A program made the position numbers and the translations under genes. The notes under the pieces are model-generated. The model saw nothing but the letters and a program-made list of their open reading frames with translations, ran no database searches and was not told the DNA's origin. From positions 1 through 46,628 of the forward strand of contig CALALQ010000058.1 in assembly GCA_937925595.1 (NCBI GenBank): a DNA stretch of 46,628 bases. The letters run 5' to 3'. This document shows positions 1-8,576 of this stretch, piece after piece (position 1 is the stretch's first letter; every line of letters starts with the position of its first letter). The stretch is from an uncultured Demequina sp. Its GTDB lineage: Bacteria > Actinomycetota > Actinomycetes > Actinomycetales > Demequinaceae.

Positions 1-44
1 CGATCGCGCACGAGGCGCTCCATCGTGTCCTGCCACTCAGCCAT
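1..44 (-). CDS. 5' end of an unidentified gene (partial)
   Basis: Reading leftwards, an ATG at 44-42 is preceded by a clear Shine-Dalgarno GGAGG (49-53) at good spacing. The frame stays open to the window edge and begins MAEWQDTMERLVRD. Only 14 codons are visible, so no function can be assigned. It is divergent from hppA; the roughly 155-bp gap between them should hold both promoters. The start is well supported by its ribosome site; the identity is unknown. Confidence 0.55.
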   Translation of the reverse strand, partial: MAEWQDTMERLVRD

Positions 45-199
45 GAGTCCTCCGAGGTGTTGTTTACCGCCTACGCATTCTCGACGAACACCTGTCGCGA
101 ATCGTTGGGGGCGGCTCCCACACGGTCTCATCGTCGCCTAGACTCCACGCATACGTAAGCCGCCGCGACAACGATGTCGTGGCTCGTCAAGGAGGACGA

Positions 200-2578
200 A
201 TGCTGTCAACGTCGGTCTCGGCCCTATCGGTCAGCACCGGAAACGTCACAACCGTTGTGGTCATTGGAATCATTGCGGCTCTTGCCCTCGCGATGTCCTG
301 GTACCTGCGCCAGCAGGTGCTGAAGTTCAAGGACGGCACCGCGAAGATGCAGGAGATTGCAGGAGCGGTCCAGGAGGGCGCGAGCGCCTACCTGATGCGG
401 CAGCTGCGCACTCTCGCGCTGTTCGCAGTGATCGTCTTTGGACTGCTGTTCCTGCTTCCGGGAGACGCTGGGGTGCGCATCGGCCGCTCGGTGTTCTTCC
501 TGGTGGGCGCGTCCTGCTCCGCGATCATCGGCTACATGGGTATGTGGCTTGCGGTGCGAGCCAACGTGCGTGTCGCGTACGCCGCCACTCAAGAGGAGGG
601 CCGCTCGCTCGGTGCCCGCATTGCGTTCCGCACCGGCGGCGCGGTGGGAATGGGCGTCGTGGGTCAGGGCCTTGGTGCCGCGGCCCTCGTGGTCTTCCTG
701 TTCAAGGCCGACGCTCCTGCCGTGCTTGAGGGATTCGGCTTTGGTGCCGCTCTGCTCGCCATGTTCATGCGTGTTGGCGGCGGCATCTTCACCAAGGCGG
801 CCGACGTTGGTGCCGACTTGGTCGGCAAGGTCGAGCAGCACATTCCTGAGGACGACCCCCGCAACGCGGCGACGATCGCCGACAACGTTGGTGACAACGT
901 GGGCGACTGCGCCGGCATGGCGGCAGACCTGTTCGAGTCCTACGCGGTGACCCTGGTCGCGGCGCTCATCCTTGGCAAGGTTGCCTTCGGTGAGCAGGGC
1001 CTCGTGTTCCCGCTCATCGTCACCGCGATTGGCGCGCTCACTGCGGCGATCGGTGTGATCATCACGAAGGTGCGCAAGGGCGAGTCCGGACTGCGCGCCA
1101 TCAACCGTGGCTTCTACATCTCCGCCATCATCGGCGCCGTGCTCGCGGTCATCGCCGCGTTCGTGTACCTGCCTTCGACGTTCGCTGGCTTCAACGGCTC
1201 GTCGGTTCTCGACTCCGAGGTCGCCCGCGACCCGCGCATCGTCGCCTCGATCGCCGTGCTCGTTGGCATCGCGCTCGCGGGCGTCATCCTGTGGCTCACC
1301 GGCTACTTCACTGACACCGCGAAGCGTCCCACCAAGCGCGTGGCTCGCACCTCACTTACTGGTGCTGCGACCGTCGTGCTCTCGGGAATCGGTGTTGGCC
1401 TCGAGTCCGCGGTGTACACCGCGCTCGTCATCGGCGGCTCGATCGTGCTGCTGTTCACGGTGGCCGGCGGCTCCATCGCCCTGGCGCTGTTCCTCGTGGC
1501 GCTCGCGGGCTGCGGCCTGCTGACCACGGTCGGCGTCATCGTCGCGATGGACACCTTCGGTCCCGTCTCCGACAACGCGCAGGGCATCGCCGAGATGTCC
1601 GGCGAGGTGGACGAGGAGGCTGCCAAGATCCTCACCGACCTCGACGCCGTTGGCAACACCACCAAGGCCATCACCAAGGGCATCGCGATCGCCACGGCCG
1701 TGCTCGCGGCTACCGCGCTGTTCGGCTCCTACTCCGACGCTGTCGAGAGCGCCCTGCGTGACGCCTCAGCAATCGCGGTGGACTTCAGTTACGCGATCAT
1801 CCACCCGCTCACGCTCGTTGGCGTGATCATCGGTGGAGCCGTGGTGTTCCTGTTCTCCGGCCTCGCGATCGACGCGGTCACCCGCGCCGCCGGCGCGATC
1901 GTCTACGAGGTGCGTCGCCAGTTCCGTGAGATGCCGGGCATCATGACGGGCGAGCAGCGTCCCGAGTACGGCCGCGTGGTCGACATCTGCACCCGTGACT
2001 CGCTGCGCGAGCTCGCGACCCCTGGTCTACTCGCGGCCATGTCTCCGATCGTGGTGGGCATGGCGCTCGGTCCTGGCGCGCTCGCTGGCTTCCTTGCGGG
2101 CGCGATCGGCACCGGTGTGCTCATGGCCGTATTCCTCGCGAACTCCGGCGGCTCATGGGACAACGCCAAGAAGATCGTCGAGGACGGCCACCACGGCGGC
2201 AAGTACTCGCCGGCTCACGAGGCAGTGGTGATCGGCGACACGATCGGTGACCCGTTCAAGGACACCGCCGGTCCGGCGATCAACCCGCTCATCAAGGTCA
2301 TGAACCTGGTGGCGCTGCTCATCGCTCCCGCGGTGGTCATGCTCACCTACGGTGACGGCGCGAACTCGGTGCTGCGCTACGGCATCGCGATCGTGGCTCT
2401 GGCCATCGCGGTTGGCGCCGTGGTGCTCGCGTCGCGTCGCTCGCACAAGGGCGGCGTCGACTCCGAGGTCGCGGCTGCTGCCGCGGCTGCGGAGGGTGAT
2501 TCCGGTGAGGCTGCAGAGTCCGGGGCCGAAGCCGGGGCCAAGGCTGCGAAGAAGCCCGCCAAGGCCGCCAAGAAGTAG
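200..2578 (+). CDS. hppA: K(+)-insensitive membrane-bound H(+)-pyrophosphatase
   Basis: This is a membrane pyrophosphatase that hydrolyses PPi and pumps protons across the cytoplasmic membrane. The 792-residue polytopic protein carries the family signature DVGADLVGKVE, the acidic block DNVGDNVGDCAGMAADLFES, and near the C-terminus the GDTIGDPFKDTAGPAINPL motif. The segment GNTTKA has Lys where K+-dependent enzymes have Ala, which places it in the K+-independent class. The ATG at 200 is chosen because AGGAGG lies just upstream; an upstream in-frame GTG at 179 has no such site. The last 35 or so residues are an Ala/Lys/Glu-rich tail beyond the usual family end. A TAGACT box at 139-144 may be its -10 element. 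Identification is secure. Confidence 0.97.
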   Translation: MLSTSVSALSVSTGNVTTVVVIGIIAALALAMSWYLRQQVLKFKDGTAKMQEIAGAVQEGASAYLMRQLRTLALFAVIVFGLLFLLPGDAGVRIGRSVFFLVGASCSAIIGYMGMWLAVRANVRVAYAATQEEGRSLGARIAFRTGGAVGMGVVGQGLGAAALVVFLFKADAPAVLEGFGFGAALLAMFMRVGGGIFTKAADVGADLVGKVEQHIPEDDPRNAATIADNVGDNVGDCAGMAADLFESYAVTLVAALILGKVAFGEQGLVFPLIVTAIGALTAAIGVIITKVRKGESGLRAINRGFYISAIIGAVLAVIAAFVYLPSTFAGFNGSSVLDSEVARDPRIVASIAVLVGIALAGVILWLTGYFTDTAKRPTKRVARTSLTGAATVVLSGIGVGLESAVYTALVIGGSIVLLFTVAGGSIALALFLVALAGCGLLTTVGVIVAMDTFGPVSDNAQGIAEMSGEVDEEAAKILTDLDAVGNTTKAITKGIAIATAVLAATALFGSYSDAVESALRDASAIAVDFSYAIIHPLTLVGVIIGGAVVFLFSGLAIDAVTRAAGAIVYEVRRQFREMPGIMTGEQRPEYGRVVDICTRDSLRELATPGLLAAMSPIVVGMALGPGALAGFLAGAIGTGVLMAVFLANSGGSWDNAKKIVEDGHHGGKYSPAHEAVVIGDTIGDPFKDTAGPAINPLIKVMNLVALLIAPAVVMLTYGDGANSVLRYGIAIVALAIAVGAVVLASRRSHKGGVDSEVAAAAAAAEGDSGEAAESGAEAGAKAAKKPAKAAKK

Positions 2579-2589
2579 GTCCAGTCAGG

Positions 2590-2617
2590 AGGGGCGCACC
2601 TGCGGGTGCGCCTCTCT
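2590..2617 (+). terminator. rho-independent terminator after hppA
   Basis: GGCGCACC (2593-2600) pairs with GGTGCGCC (2605-2612) across a 4-nt loop, followed by a short pyrimidine run (TCTCTT). It lies 15 bp after the hppA stop and before the next gene. Confidence 0.7.
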
Positions 2618-2665
2618 TGCTGTGTCTGGGCACCTCGCCAAGCGGCGCCCGGCCGCGCCGTCCGC

Positions 2666-2671
2666 TAGCGT
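2666..2671 (+). promoter_or_regulatory. -10 box TAGCGT, leaderless start
   Basis: TAGCGT ends 6 nt before the GTG at 2678, so transcription would begin at or next to the start codon. No ribosome site is visible. No clear -35. Confidence 0.5.
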
Positions 2672-2677
2672 GCCCAC

Positions 2678-4165
2678 GTGAGCACTCCCGCGCCCGTCCT
2701 CGCCGTCGACGCCCAGCCCTCGCTGCGCAAGGACCTTGAACCGTGGACCAACGACGCCATCGCGGAGCTCATCGGTGAGCGCGCCTCTCACGCCCTCGAC
2801 CGAGAGCAGCTGGTCCCCGCTCGCCTCGCCGCTCGCGACGCGGGCGACGAGCCGGTCGCCCTGCTCACCCGCCTCTTTGCCCTGGGAGACACCCTCACCG
2901 TCGCCCAACTGAATCGCGCCTTGCCGACGCTGGGCACGCAGGCCGCCGCAGCGTCGGGCCTTGTGGCGACAGCGGGGGCGAGCGATGACGACCCCGTGCG
3001 CGCGCTCATTGACCTGCGCCCTTATGAAACAGAGGACGAGCGCTGGTGGATTGCCTCCGACCTTGGCGAGGCGGTGACCGGAGCGCGACTCGAAGACGAC
3101 CACGTGCTGGGCGTGGGCGGCGCGTCCCTGACGCTCGCCTCGATCACGATCCGCAATCAGGTGGGCCGCGCCCTGGACCTTGGCACGGGCAGCGGCGTCC
3201 AGGCGCTGCACGCGGCGAGCCATTCGCAGCAGGTGGTGGCCACGGACGTCTCCGTCCGCGCTCTCGAGTTCGCGGCCTTCAACGCCTCGCTCAACGAGAC
3301 GGAGCTGGACCTGCGCAGCGGCTCTCTCCTCGATCCGGTGGACGGCGAGCGCTTCGACCTTGTGGTGTCCAACCCGCCATTCGTCATCACCCCGCCTGGT
3401 GCGCCGAGCTTCGAGTATCGAGACGGCGGCATGCGCGGCGACGGGATTGTCGAGACCCTGGTCCGCGGCCTCGGCGACGTGCTCGCGCCGGGAGGAATTG
3501 CGCAGCTGCTGGGCAATTGGGAGATCGGCGAGGATGGCTGGACGGCGCGCATCGAGGAGTGGCTCGACGGCACGGGTCTCGACGCGTGGGTGGTGCAGCG
3601 CGATGTCCTCGACGCCGCCCAGTATGCGGAGACGTGGTTGCGCGACGCGGGGGTGGTCCCGGAGCGCGGCCGCGCGGACTTCGATGCCGCCTACGAGGCC
3701 TACCTCAAGGACTTCGACGCTCGCGGCGTGCGCGAGGTGGGCTTCGGCATGGTGCTGCTGCGCCGCCCTTCCGGCGACACGCCGACGCTGCGGCGGCTCG
3801 AGTCCCTCGAGGGCGCCATGGCGACGGGTCACCACCTGGCGGCATGCCTTGAGGCGCACGACCGTCTCGCCGGGCTGAGTGACAAGCAGCTCCTCGATAC
3901 TCGCCTCACGGTCGCGACCGATGTCACGCGAGAGGTCTATGGACGGCCGCTCCTGCCGGATCCGGAGCACATCCTCATCCGCCAAGGCGGCGGATTCGGG
4001 CGTGCCGTCCGCGCGGACACGGGCCTCGCCGGACTGGTGGGGGCATGCGATGGCGAGCTCAGCGTCGGGCAGATTCTGGGTGCCCTTGAGGCGCTGGGAG
4101 TGGAGCACGCTCGCGAGCTGCTGCCGGCCGTCAGGGAGCTCGTGGAGAACGGCATTCTCCAGTGA
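2678..4165 (+). CDS. class I SAM-dependent methyltransferase
   Basis: A 495-residue protein with a Rossmann methyltransferase core in the middle: the SAM-binding loop LDLGTGSGVQALHA (about residue 167) and the NPPF-type motif VVSNPPFVI that marks enzymes methylating amino, amide or ring nitrogens (HemK/RsmC-like). About 160 N-terminal residues and the C-terminal 130 residues fall outside the core. Similar two-domain proteins are common in actinobacteria and are annotated only as methyltransferases. The substrate cannot be read from the sequence; a protein, rRNA or small molecule are all possible. The GTG start is supported by the TAGCGT box 6 nt upstream. It is followed after 46 bp by the NrdG-like gene. 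Confidence 0.85.
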   Translation: MSTPAPVLAVDAQPSLRKDLEPWTNDAIAELIGERASHALDREQLVPARLAARDAGDEPVALLTRLFALGDTLTVAQLNRALPTLGTQAAAASGLVATAGASDDDPVRALIDLRPYETEDERWWIASDLGEAVTGARLEDDHVLGVGGASLTLASITIRNQVGRALDLGTGSGVQALHAASHSQQVVATDVSVRALEFAAFNASLNETELDLRSGSLLDPVDGERFDLVVSNPPFVITPPGAPSFEYRDGGMRGDGIVETLVRGLGDVLAPGGIAQLLGNWEIGEDGWTARIEEWLDGTGLDAWVVQRDVLDAAQYAETWLRDAGVVPERGRADFDAAYEAYLKDFDARGVREVGFGMVLLRRPSGDTPTLRRLESLEGAMATGHHLAACLEAHDRLAGLSDKQLLDTRLTVATDVTREVYGRPLLPDPEHILIRQGGGFGRAVRADTGLAGLVGACDGELSVGQILGALEALGVEHARELLPAVRELVENGILQ

Positions 4166-4198
4166 CCTAAGTCCGGGCTGACGGGCGATTTCGGCTCT

Positions 4199-4204
4199 TA
4201 CCGT
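4199..4204 (+). promoter_or_regulatory. -10 box TACCGT, leaderless start
   Basis: TACCGT lies 7 nt before the GTG at 4212, the same geometry as other leaderless starts in this window. Confidence 0.4.
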
Positions 4205-4211
4205 TGAGTCT

Positions 4212-4739
4212 GTGATCACTCTGTCCCCGCGCCGAGCCCCCTCGAGCGACACCGTCTGGCCAGGCCGCCGCGCCGCAGTCGTTCCCGTCGCCGAATGCAC
4301 AAGCCCCGAAGTGATGGAGTCGCTGCGCTCCCGCTGCTGCGTGATCGACGCGGTGGTGTTCGCCGGCTGCGAGCCGGTAGAGCAGCCAGGGGTGGCCGAC
4401 GCTATGGCTGAGGTGCGCGACATGGGTTACCTCGTGGGGCTGCACACCTCTGGACAGCACCCGCATCGGCTCGCCGCCGTGCTCCCGCTGCTGGATTGGG
4501 TGGGCCTCGATGTCTCGGCGGCGAATGTCGAGGTGTGGACGTCGCTTGAGCTGATCATGAACTCCGGCGTCGACTACGAGGTGCAGCTGCCGATCAACCC
4601 CGCCGTGGACACTCGCGAGGGAGTGCTCGCGAAGGCTCGCGAGGTGATTCGCCGCGGTGCCCATGCGCCGGTGCTTGTTGGCCGCGGGATGTATGAGGTC
4701 ATCCACCACGAGGACCTTCCGGACCTCGAGCGCCGGTAG
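4212..4739 (+). CDS. NrdG-like protein lacking the radical-SAM cysteine motif
   Basis: The 175-residue product reads like an activase of anaerobic ribonucleotide reductase: a start resembling TVDWPG (here TVWPGRRAAVV), then DAVVFAGCEP where the family has the SAM-binding GGEP, then GYLVGLHTSGQHPHRLAAVL and LDWVGLDV, then SGVDYEVQLPINPA. The CxxxCxxC motif that should bind the [4Fe-4S] cluster, normally directly after the AAVV strand, is absent and replaced by a short unrelated stretch. GGEP is altered to AGCEP. The frame is otherwise intact and ordinary in codon use, so it is probably expressed but cannot do normal radical chemistry. No nrdD is in the window. It could be a repurposed structural homologue or a decaying gene. 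Confidence 0.65.
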   Translation: MITLSPRRAPSSDTVWPGRRAAVVPVAECTSPEVMESLRSRCCVIDAVVFAGCEPVEQPGVADAMAEVRDMGYLVGLHTSGQHPHRLAAVLPLLDWVGLDVSAANVEVWTSLELIMNSGVDYEVQLPINPAVDTREGVLAKAREVIRRGAHAPVLVGRGMYEVIHHEDLPDLERR

Positions 4740-4761
4740 CTGTTTGCCGCGGCCTGCGCGC

Positions 4762-5574
4762 CTAAGCGGGCAGCGCCGCCGCAATCTTGTCCCACACGCT
4801 CGGATGCGCCGTCAGCAAGCCTCGACCCCCGTCCCCGGGGTGATACTCGTCACCATTGGGTCGCGCAGACGTGAGCCCTGCCTGCTGCACCAGCAGCGCG
4901 CCTGGGGCATGATCCCAGGGCAGCGTGCGGCTGAAGTAGACGTAGTCCTTGAGGCCCTCGACCATGTCGAGGTAGTCCCAGCCGGCGCAGAAGCGGATGT
5001 CCCGCACCGGGCCCAGAGTCGCGGCGGCGGCATAGACCGCCTCCGGGTCGGCGACGAACGCGCGGGCGCCGATCGCTCCGCGCAGCGCGTCCGGGTCGTT
5101 CGGCACGGGTGCCGCGGCGCGCACCCCATCGATGAACGTTCCGACGCCGTCCGCGCCGTGCATCTCGCGGTCCACCGCCGGGTAGGTGATCCACGCGGCC
5201 ACCGTCTCACCAGCACAAAGGAGGGCAACCATGCACGCGAAGTCCTCCTGGCCGTGGACAAAGTTGCGCGTCCCGTCCACCGGATCCACGACCCAGCAGG
5301 CCTCGGCGCTCGCGACCAGATCCACGAGCTCCGGTCGCGCGGCCGTCGCCTCCTCGCCCACCACCGGCACGTCTATAAGAGAGGAGAGGGCTGCGGTGAT
5401 CCGACGCTCCGCCAGCACATCCGCATCGGTCACCAGATCCCACGGCGCGGACTTGGTGCGCACTTCATCAGCGGTGAGCGCACGCCACCGGGGAAGCACC
5501 TCCGCCTCGGCGGCCTCGCGCATCGCGGTGAGCACAGCGTCGGACAGTGCAGGGGTGACCAGAGGGGAAGGCAT
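4762..5574 (-). CDS. inositol monophosphatase family phosphatase
   Basis: A 270-residue Mg2+-dependent sugar- or inositol-phosphate phosphatase. Family motifs appear in order: SAPWDLVTDADVLAE, the metal-binding GEEA, the hallmark DPVDGTRNFVHG (about residue 85) and WDHAPGALLVQQAG, the second metal site, where one Ala of the usual WDxAAG is Pro. Actinobacterial members include inositol-1-phosphatase (SuhB) and histidinol-phosphatase (HisN); the sequence alone does not separate them. The start is the ATG at 5574; the open frame continues upstream through topA antisense but that part has no homology. It is divergent from topA with 96 bp between. The downstream gene is convergent, 22 bp away. Confidence 0.9.
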   Translation of the reverse strand: MPSPLVTPALSDAVLTAMREAAEAEVLPRWRALTADEVRTKSAPWDLVTDADVLAERRITAALSSLIDVPVVGEEATAARPELVDLVASAEACWVVDPVDGTRNFVHGQEDFACMVALLCAGETVAAWITYPAVDREMHGADGVGTFIDGVRAAAPVPNDPDALRGAIGARAFVADPEAVYAAAATLGPVRDIRFCAGWDYLDMVEGLKDYVYFSRTLPWDHAPGALLVQQAGLTSARPNGDEYHPGDGGRGLLTAHPSVWDKIAAALPA

Positions 5575-5670
5575 ATCCCCAATGTTCCCACCCTTGAGAC
5601 AGGACAAACTCCGCCGCGTATGTATTCTGTGTGCGTCCCGGCCCCAGCGCCGTGCTGAAAGCAGGAATCC

Positions 5671-8328
5671 ATGGCCCGCAAGCTCGTAATCGTCGAGTCG
5701 CCTACCAAGTCGCGCACTATTGGCGGCTACCTTGGCGACGACTATGACGTCGTCTCGAGCATCGGTCACATCCGTGACTTGCCGCAGCCGAGTGAACTTC
5801 CTGCCGGCAAGCGCGAGGGGTCCATCGGCAAGTTCGCGGTCGACATCGAGAACGGGTTCACTCCTTATTACGTGGTGAGTCCTGAAAAGAAGAAGGTGGT
5901 CGCGGACATCAAGTCGCGACTCAAGGACGCCGAAGAGGTCTACCTCGCAACAGATGAGGACCGCGAGGGTGAGGCCATCGCGTGGCACCTGCTCGAGGTG
6001 CTCAAGCCGTCCGTCCCCGTGAAGCGACTCGCCTTCCACGAGATCACTCGCGAAGGCATCGCTCGCGCCATGGAGAACCCGCGCGACATCGACATGGAGC
6101 TTGTCGAGGCCCAGGAGGCGCGCCGCATCCTCGACCGCCTGTACGGCTACGAGGTCTCGCCGGTGCTGTGGCGCAAGATTCAGCAGGGCCTTTCCGCCGG
6201 CCGCGTGCAGTCCATCGCGCTGCGATTGGTCGTGGACCGCGAGCGCGAGCGTATGGCCTTCCAGGCCGCCGAATATTGGGACCTCACCGCCTCCTTCACC
6301 GCCGTCGAGGGGCCCGACGCTGGGCGCACCTTCGAGGCCAAGCTCACCACCGTGGACGGTCGCCGCGTCGCGACCGGCAAGGACTTCGACGACCGCGGTG
6401 TGCTGAAGAGCGACAAGGTCGAGCACATCACCGGTGCGACCGCCGGCGCGCTCGCATCGGGTCTGGCCAACGCTGAATTCACTGTGGTGGGCGTCGAATC
6501 CAAGCCCTACAAGCGTCGGCCCGCTGCGCCGTTCATCACCTCCACGCTGATCCAGGAGGCGTCGCGGAAGCTGCGCCTTGGTGCGCGCGATGCGATGCGC
6601 GTCGCCCAGGGACTATACGAGCGCGGCTACATCACCTATATGCGCACCGACAGCCCCACGCTGTCCGGCGAGGCCGTCCGCGCCGCCCGCGCACAGGCCG
6701 CCGAGCTCTACGGCTCCGACTCGGTCGCGCCCACCGCGCGCGTGTACTCCACCAAGGACACGAACGCACAAGAGGCGCATGAGGCGATCCGCCCCGCCGG
6801 CGACCGCTTCCGCACCCCCGACTCCGTTCGCGCCGAACTGCGCGGCGACGAGTTCCGCATGTACGAGCTCATTTGGAAGCGCACCGTCGCCTCCCAGATG
6901 GCCGACGCTGTGGGCACCACCTCGACGGTGCGCCTGGGTGCGCGCTCCGCGGCCGGTCACGCGGTGGAGTTCTCCGCGAGCGGCACCATCATCACCTCGC
7001 CCGGCTTCCTCGCCGCGTACGAGGAGTCGCGCGAAGAGTCCCGCTACGAGTCGGAGAAGAAGGCCGCCGTCACGGAAGCCGATGAGCGCCTTCCCCAATT
7101 GTCCGAGGGGCAGCCGGTCACAGCGTCGGACATTGAGCCGGTGACCCACTCGACCACGCCGCCGCCGCGCTTCACGCAGGGTTCCATGATCAAGGAGCTC
7201 GAGGACCGCAAGTTTGGACGTCCCTCGACGTATGCGTCCACAGTGGACCTGATTGTGGCGCGCGGCTATGTGCGCGTGGACAAGCAGGCGCTCGTGCCCA
7301 CGTGGATCGCGTTCGCGATCGTGGGGCTCATGGAGCAGCACTTCTCGTGGCTCATCGACTACGACTTCACCGCGGACATGGAGGAGGACCTCGACCGCAT
7401 CGCGCGGGGCGAGGCCGACATGCGCGAGTGGCTCAGCCGGTTCTACTTTGGGTCTGGCGAATCTGGGGCCGAGGGGCGCGACGAGGGACTGAAGCACCTG
7501 GTAGACGACCTGGGCGAGATCGACGCGCGGGCGGTGAACACGTTCCCCGTTGGCGACGGGATCTCGCTGCGCGTTGGTCGGTACGGGCCGTACATCGAGC
7601 GTGAGCGTGACGGCGAGACGCAGCGCGCGTCGGTGCCCGAGGACGTGGCGCCCGACGAGCTGACCGTCGCGAAGGCAGAGGAGCTGTTCGCGTCGCAGGG
7701 CGGCGAGGAGCGCGAGCTTGGCGTGCACCCCGAGACGGGGCTGCCGGTCGTCGCGAAGGCCGGCCGCTTTGGTCCGTACGTGACCGAGGTGCTGCCGGAG
7801 GACTCGAAGGCCAAGCCGCGCACCGCATCGCTGTTCAAGTCCATGCAGCTCGAGACCGTGACGCTCGAGGACGCCGTGAAGCTCATGTCGCTGCCGCGCG
7901 TCGTTGGCGTGGCGCCGGACGGCGAGGAGATCACCGCGCAGAACGGTCGCTACGGGCCGTACCTCAAGAAGGGCACGGACTCGCGGACGCTTGCGTCCGA
8001 GGATCAGCTGCTCGACATCACGCTTGAAGAGGCGCTCGCGATCTACGCGGAGCCCAAGCGGGGCCGCGGTCGCACTGCCGCGCCGCCGCTGCGCGAGTTT
8101 GGCGTGGACCCTGTGAGCGAGAAGCCGATCGTCGCGAAGTCCGGCCGCTTTGGCGACTACATCACTGATGGTGTGACGAACGTGACGATCCCTCGTGGTG
8201 ACACGGTGGAGTCCTTGACGCCGGAGCGGGCCGTGGAGCTGCTTGCCGAGAAGCGCGCCAAGGGTCCGGCGAAGAAGCCGGCGCGACGCGCCCCGGCAAA
8301 GAAAAAGGCCGCGCCAAAGAAGAAGTAG
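5671..8328 (+). CDS. topA: DNA topoisomerase I
   Basis: Type IA topoisomerase that relaxes negatively supercoiled DNA. The 885-residue protein starts MARKLVIVESPTKSRTI (Toprim domain), has DEDREGEAIAWHL with the metal-binding acidic residues, and has the catalytic tyrosine Y323 in YITYMRTDSP. The C-terminal half carries repeated GRFGPYV/GRYGPYL/GRFGDYI modules, as in other actinobacterial TopA proteins, which lack the zinc fingers of E. coli. It ends in a Lys/Ala/Pro tail (KKPARRAPAKKKAAPKKK) that in mycobacteria is known to aid DNA capture. The ATG at 5671 follows GCAGGA. It is transcribed alone, divergently from the phosphatase. Confidence 0.97.
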   Translation: MARKLVIVESPTKSRTIGGYLGDDYDVVSSIGHIRDLPQPSELPAGKREGSIGKFAVDIENGFTPYYVVSPEKKKVVADIKSRLKDAEEVYLATDEDREGEAIAWHLLEVLKPSVPVKRLAFHEITREGIARAMENPRDIDMELVEAQEARRILDRLYGYEVSPVLWRKIQQGLSAGRVQSIALRLVVDRERERMAFQAAEYWDLTASFTAVEGPDAGRTFEAKLTTVDGRRVATGKDFDDRGVLKSDKVEHITGATAGALASGLANAEFTVVGVESKPYKRRPAAPFITSTLIQEASRKLRLGARDAMRVAQGLYERGYITYMRTDSPTLSGEAVRAARAQAAELYGSDSVAPTARVYSTKDTNAQEAHEAIRPAGDRFRTPDSVRAELRGDEFRMYELIWKRTVASQMADAVGTTSTVRLGARSAAGHAVEFSASGTIITSPGFLAAYEESREESRYESEKKAAVTEADERLPQLSEGQPVTASDIEPVTHSTTPPPRFTQGSMIKELEDRKFGRPSTYASTVDLIVARGYVRVDKQALVPTWIAFAIVGLMEQHFSWLIDYDFTADMEEDLDRIARGEADMREWLSRFYFGSGESGAEGRDEGLKHLVDDLGEIDARAVNTFPVGDGISLRVGRYGPYIERERDGETQRASVPEDVAPDELTVAKAEELFASQGGEERELGVHPETGLPVVAKAGRFGPYVTEVLPEDSKAKPRTASLFKSMQLETVTLEDAVKLMSLPRVVGVAPDGEEITAQNGRYGPYLKKGTDSRTLASEDQLLDITLEEALAIYAEPKRGRGRTAAPPLREFGVDPVSEKPIVAKSGRFGDYITDGVTNVTIPRGDTVESLTPERAVELLAEKRAKGPAKKPARRAPAKKKAAPKKK

Positions 8329-8392
8329 GCCGGGGGGCGCGCTGGCGCCGGCGGCCGGTGAGCCCAGCGTCGGCCTCCCCACCCCCGCACCC

Positions 8393-8490
8393 CCTGCGTC
8401 CGCACGGCAAATGTTCTTGAGCGGCACTCCGCGCTGTCGCTCCGTGCGGGGCGTCCACGTCGCGCGAAGGATTTGCCGTGCGGACGCAGG
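8393..8490. repeat. 98-bp inverted-repeat element, family A copy 1
   Basis: A perfect 20-bp inverted pair: left arm 8393-8412 and right arm 8471-8490 (ATTTGCCGTGCGGACGCAGG) separated by 58 bp. Copy 2 at 9463-9560 has the same arms, the same 98-bp length, and an interior that shares GCGGGGCG at the identical offset. The two copies bracket the DUF559-type gene at 8577-9515. It could be a miniature mobile element, a nuclease target or an RNA hairpin. The 248-bp gap after topA contains only this and no gene. Confidence 0.85.
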
Positions 8491-8576
8491 CTGTGGACAG
8501 AGAGCGTTCGCGCCCGTTGTCCACAGAGTGCCGCCTCTCACGCGCGCCGCGATTGTCGATGGGGCACGCTCGCGCC

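Noticed and set aside
4740..4762. Terminator between the convergent NrdG-like and phosphatase genes
   Set aside because: The gap is about 22 bp and no stable hairpin with a T-run could be made out.
5575..6426. N-terminal extension of the inositol phosphatase-family gene
   Set aside because: The frame is open upstream, but the region is antisense to topA, and family similarity starts just after the ATG at 5574.
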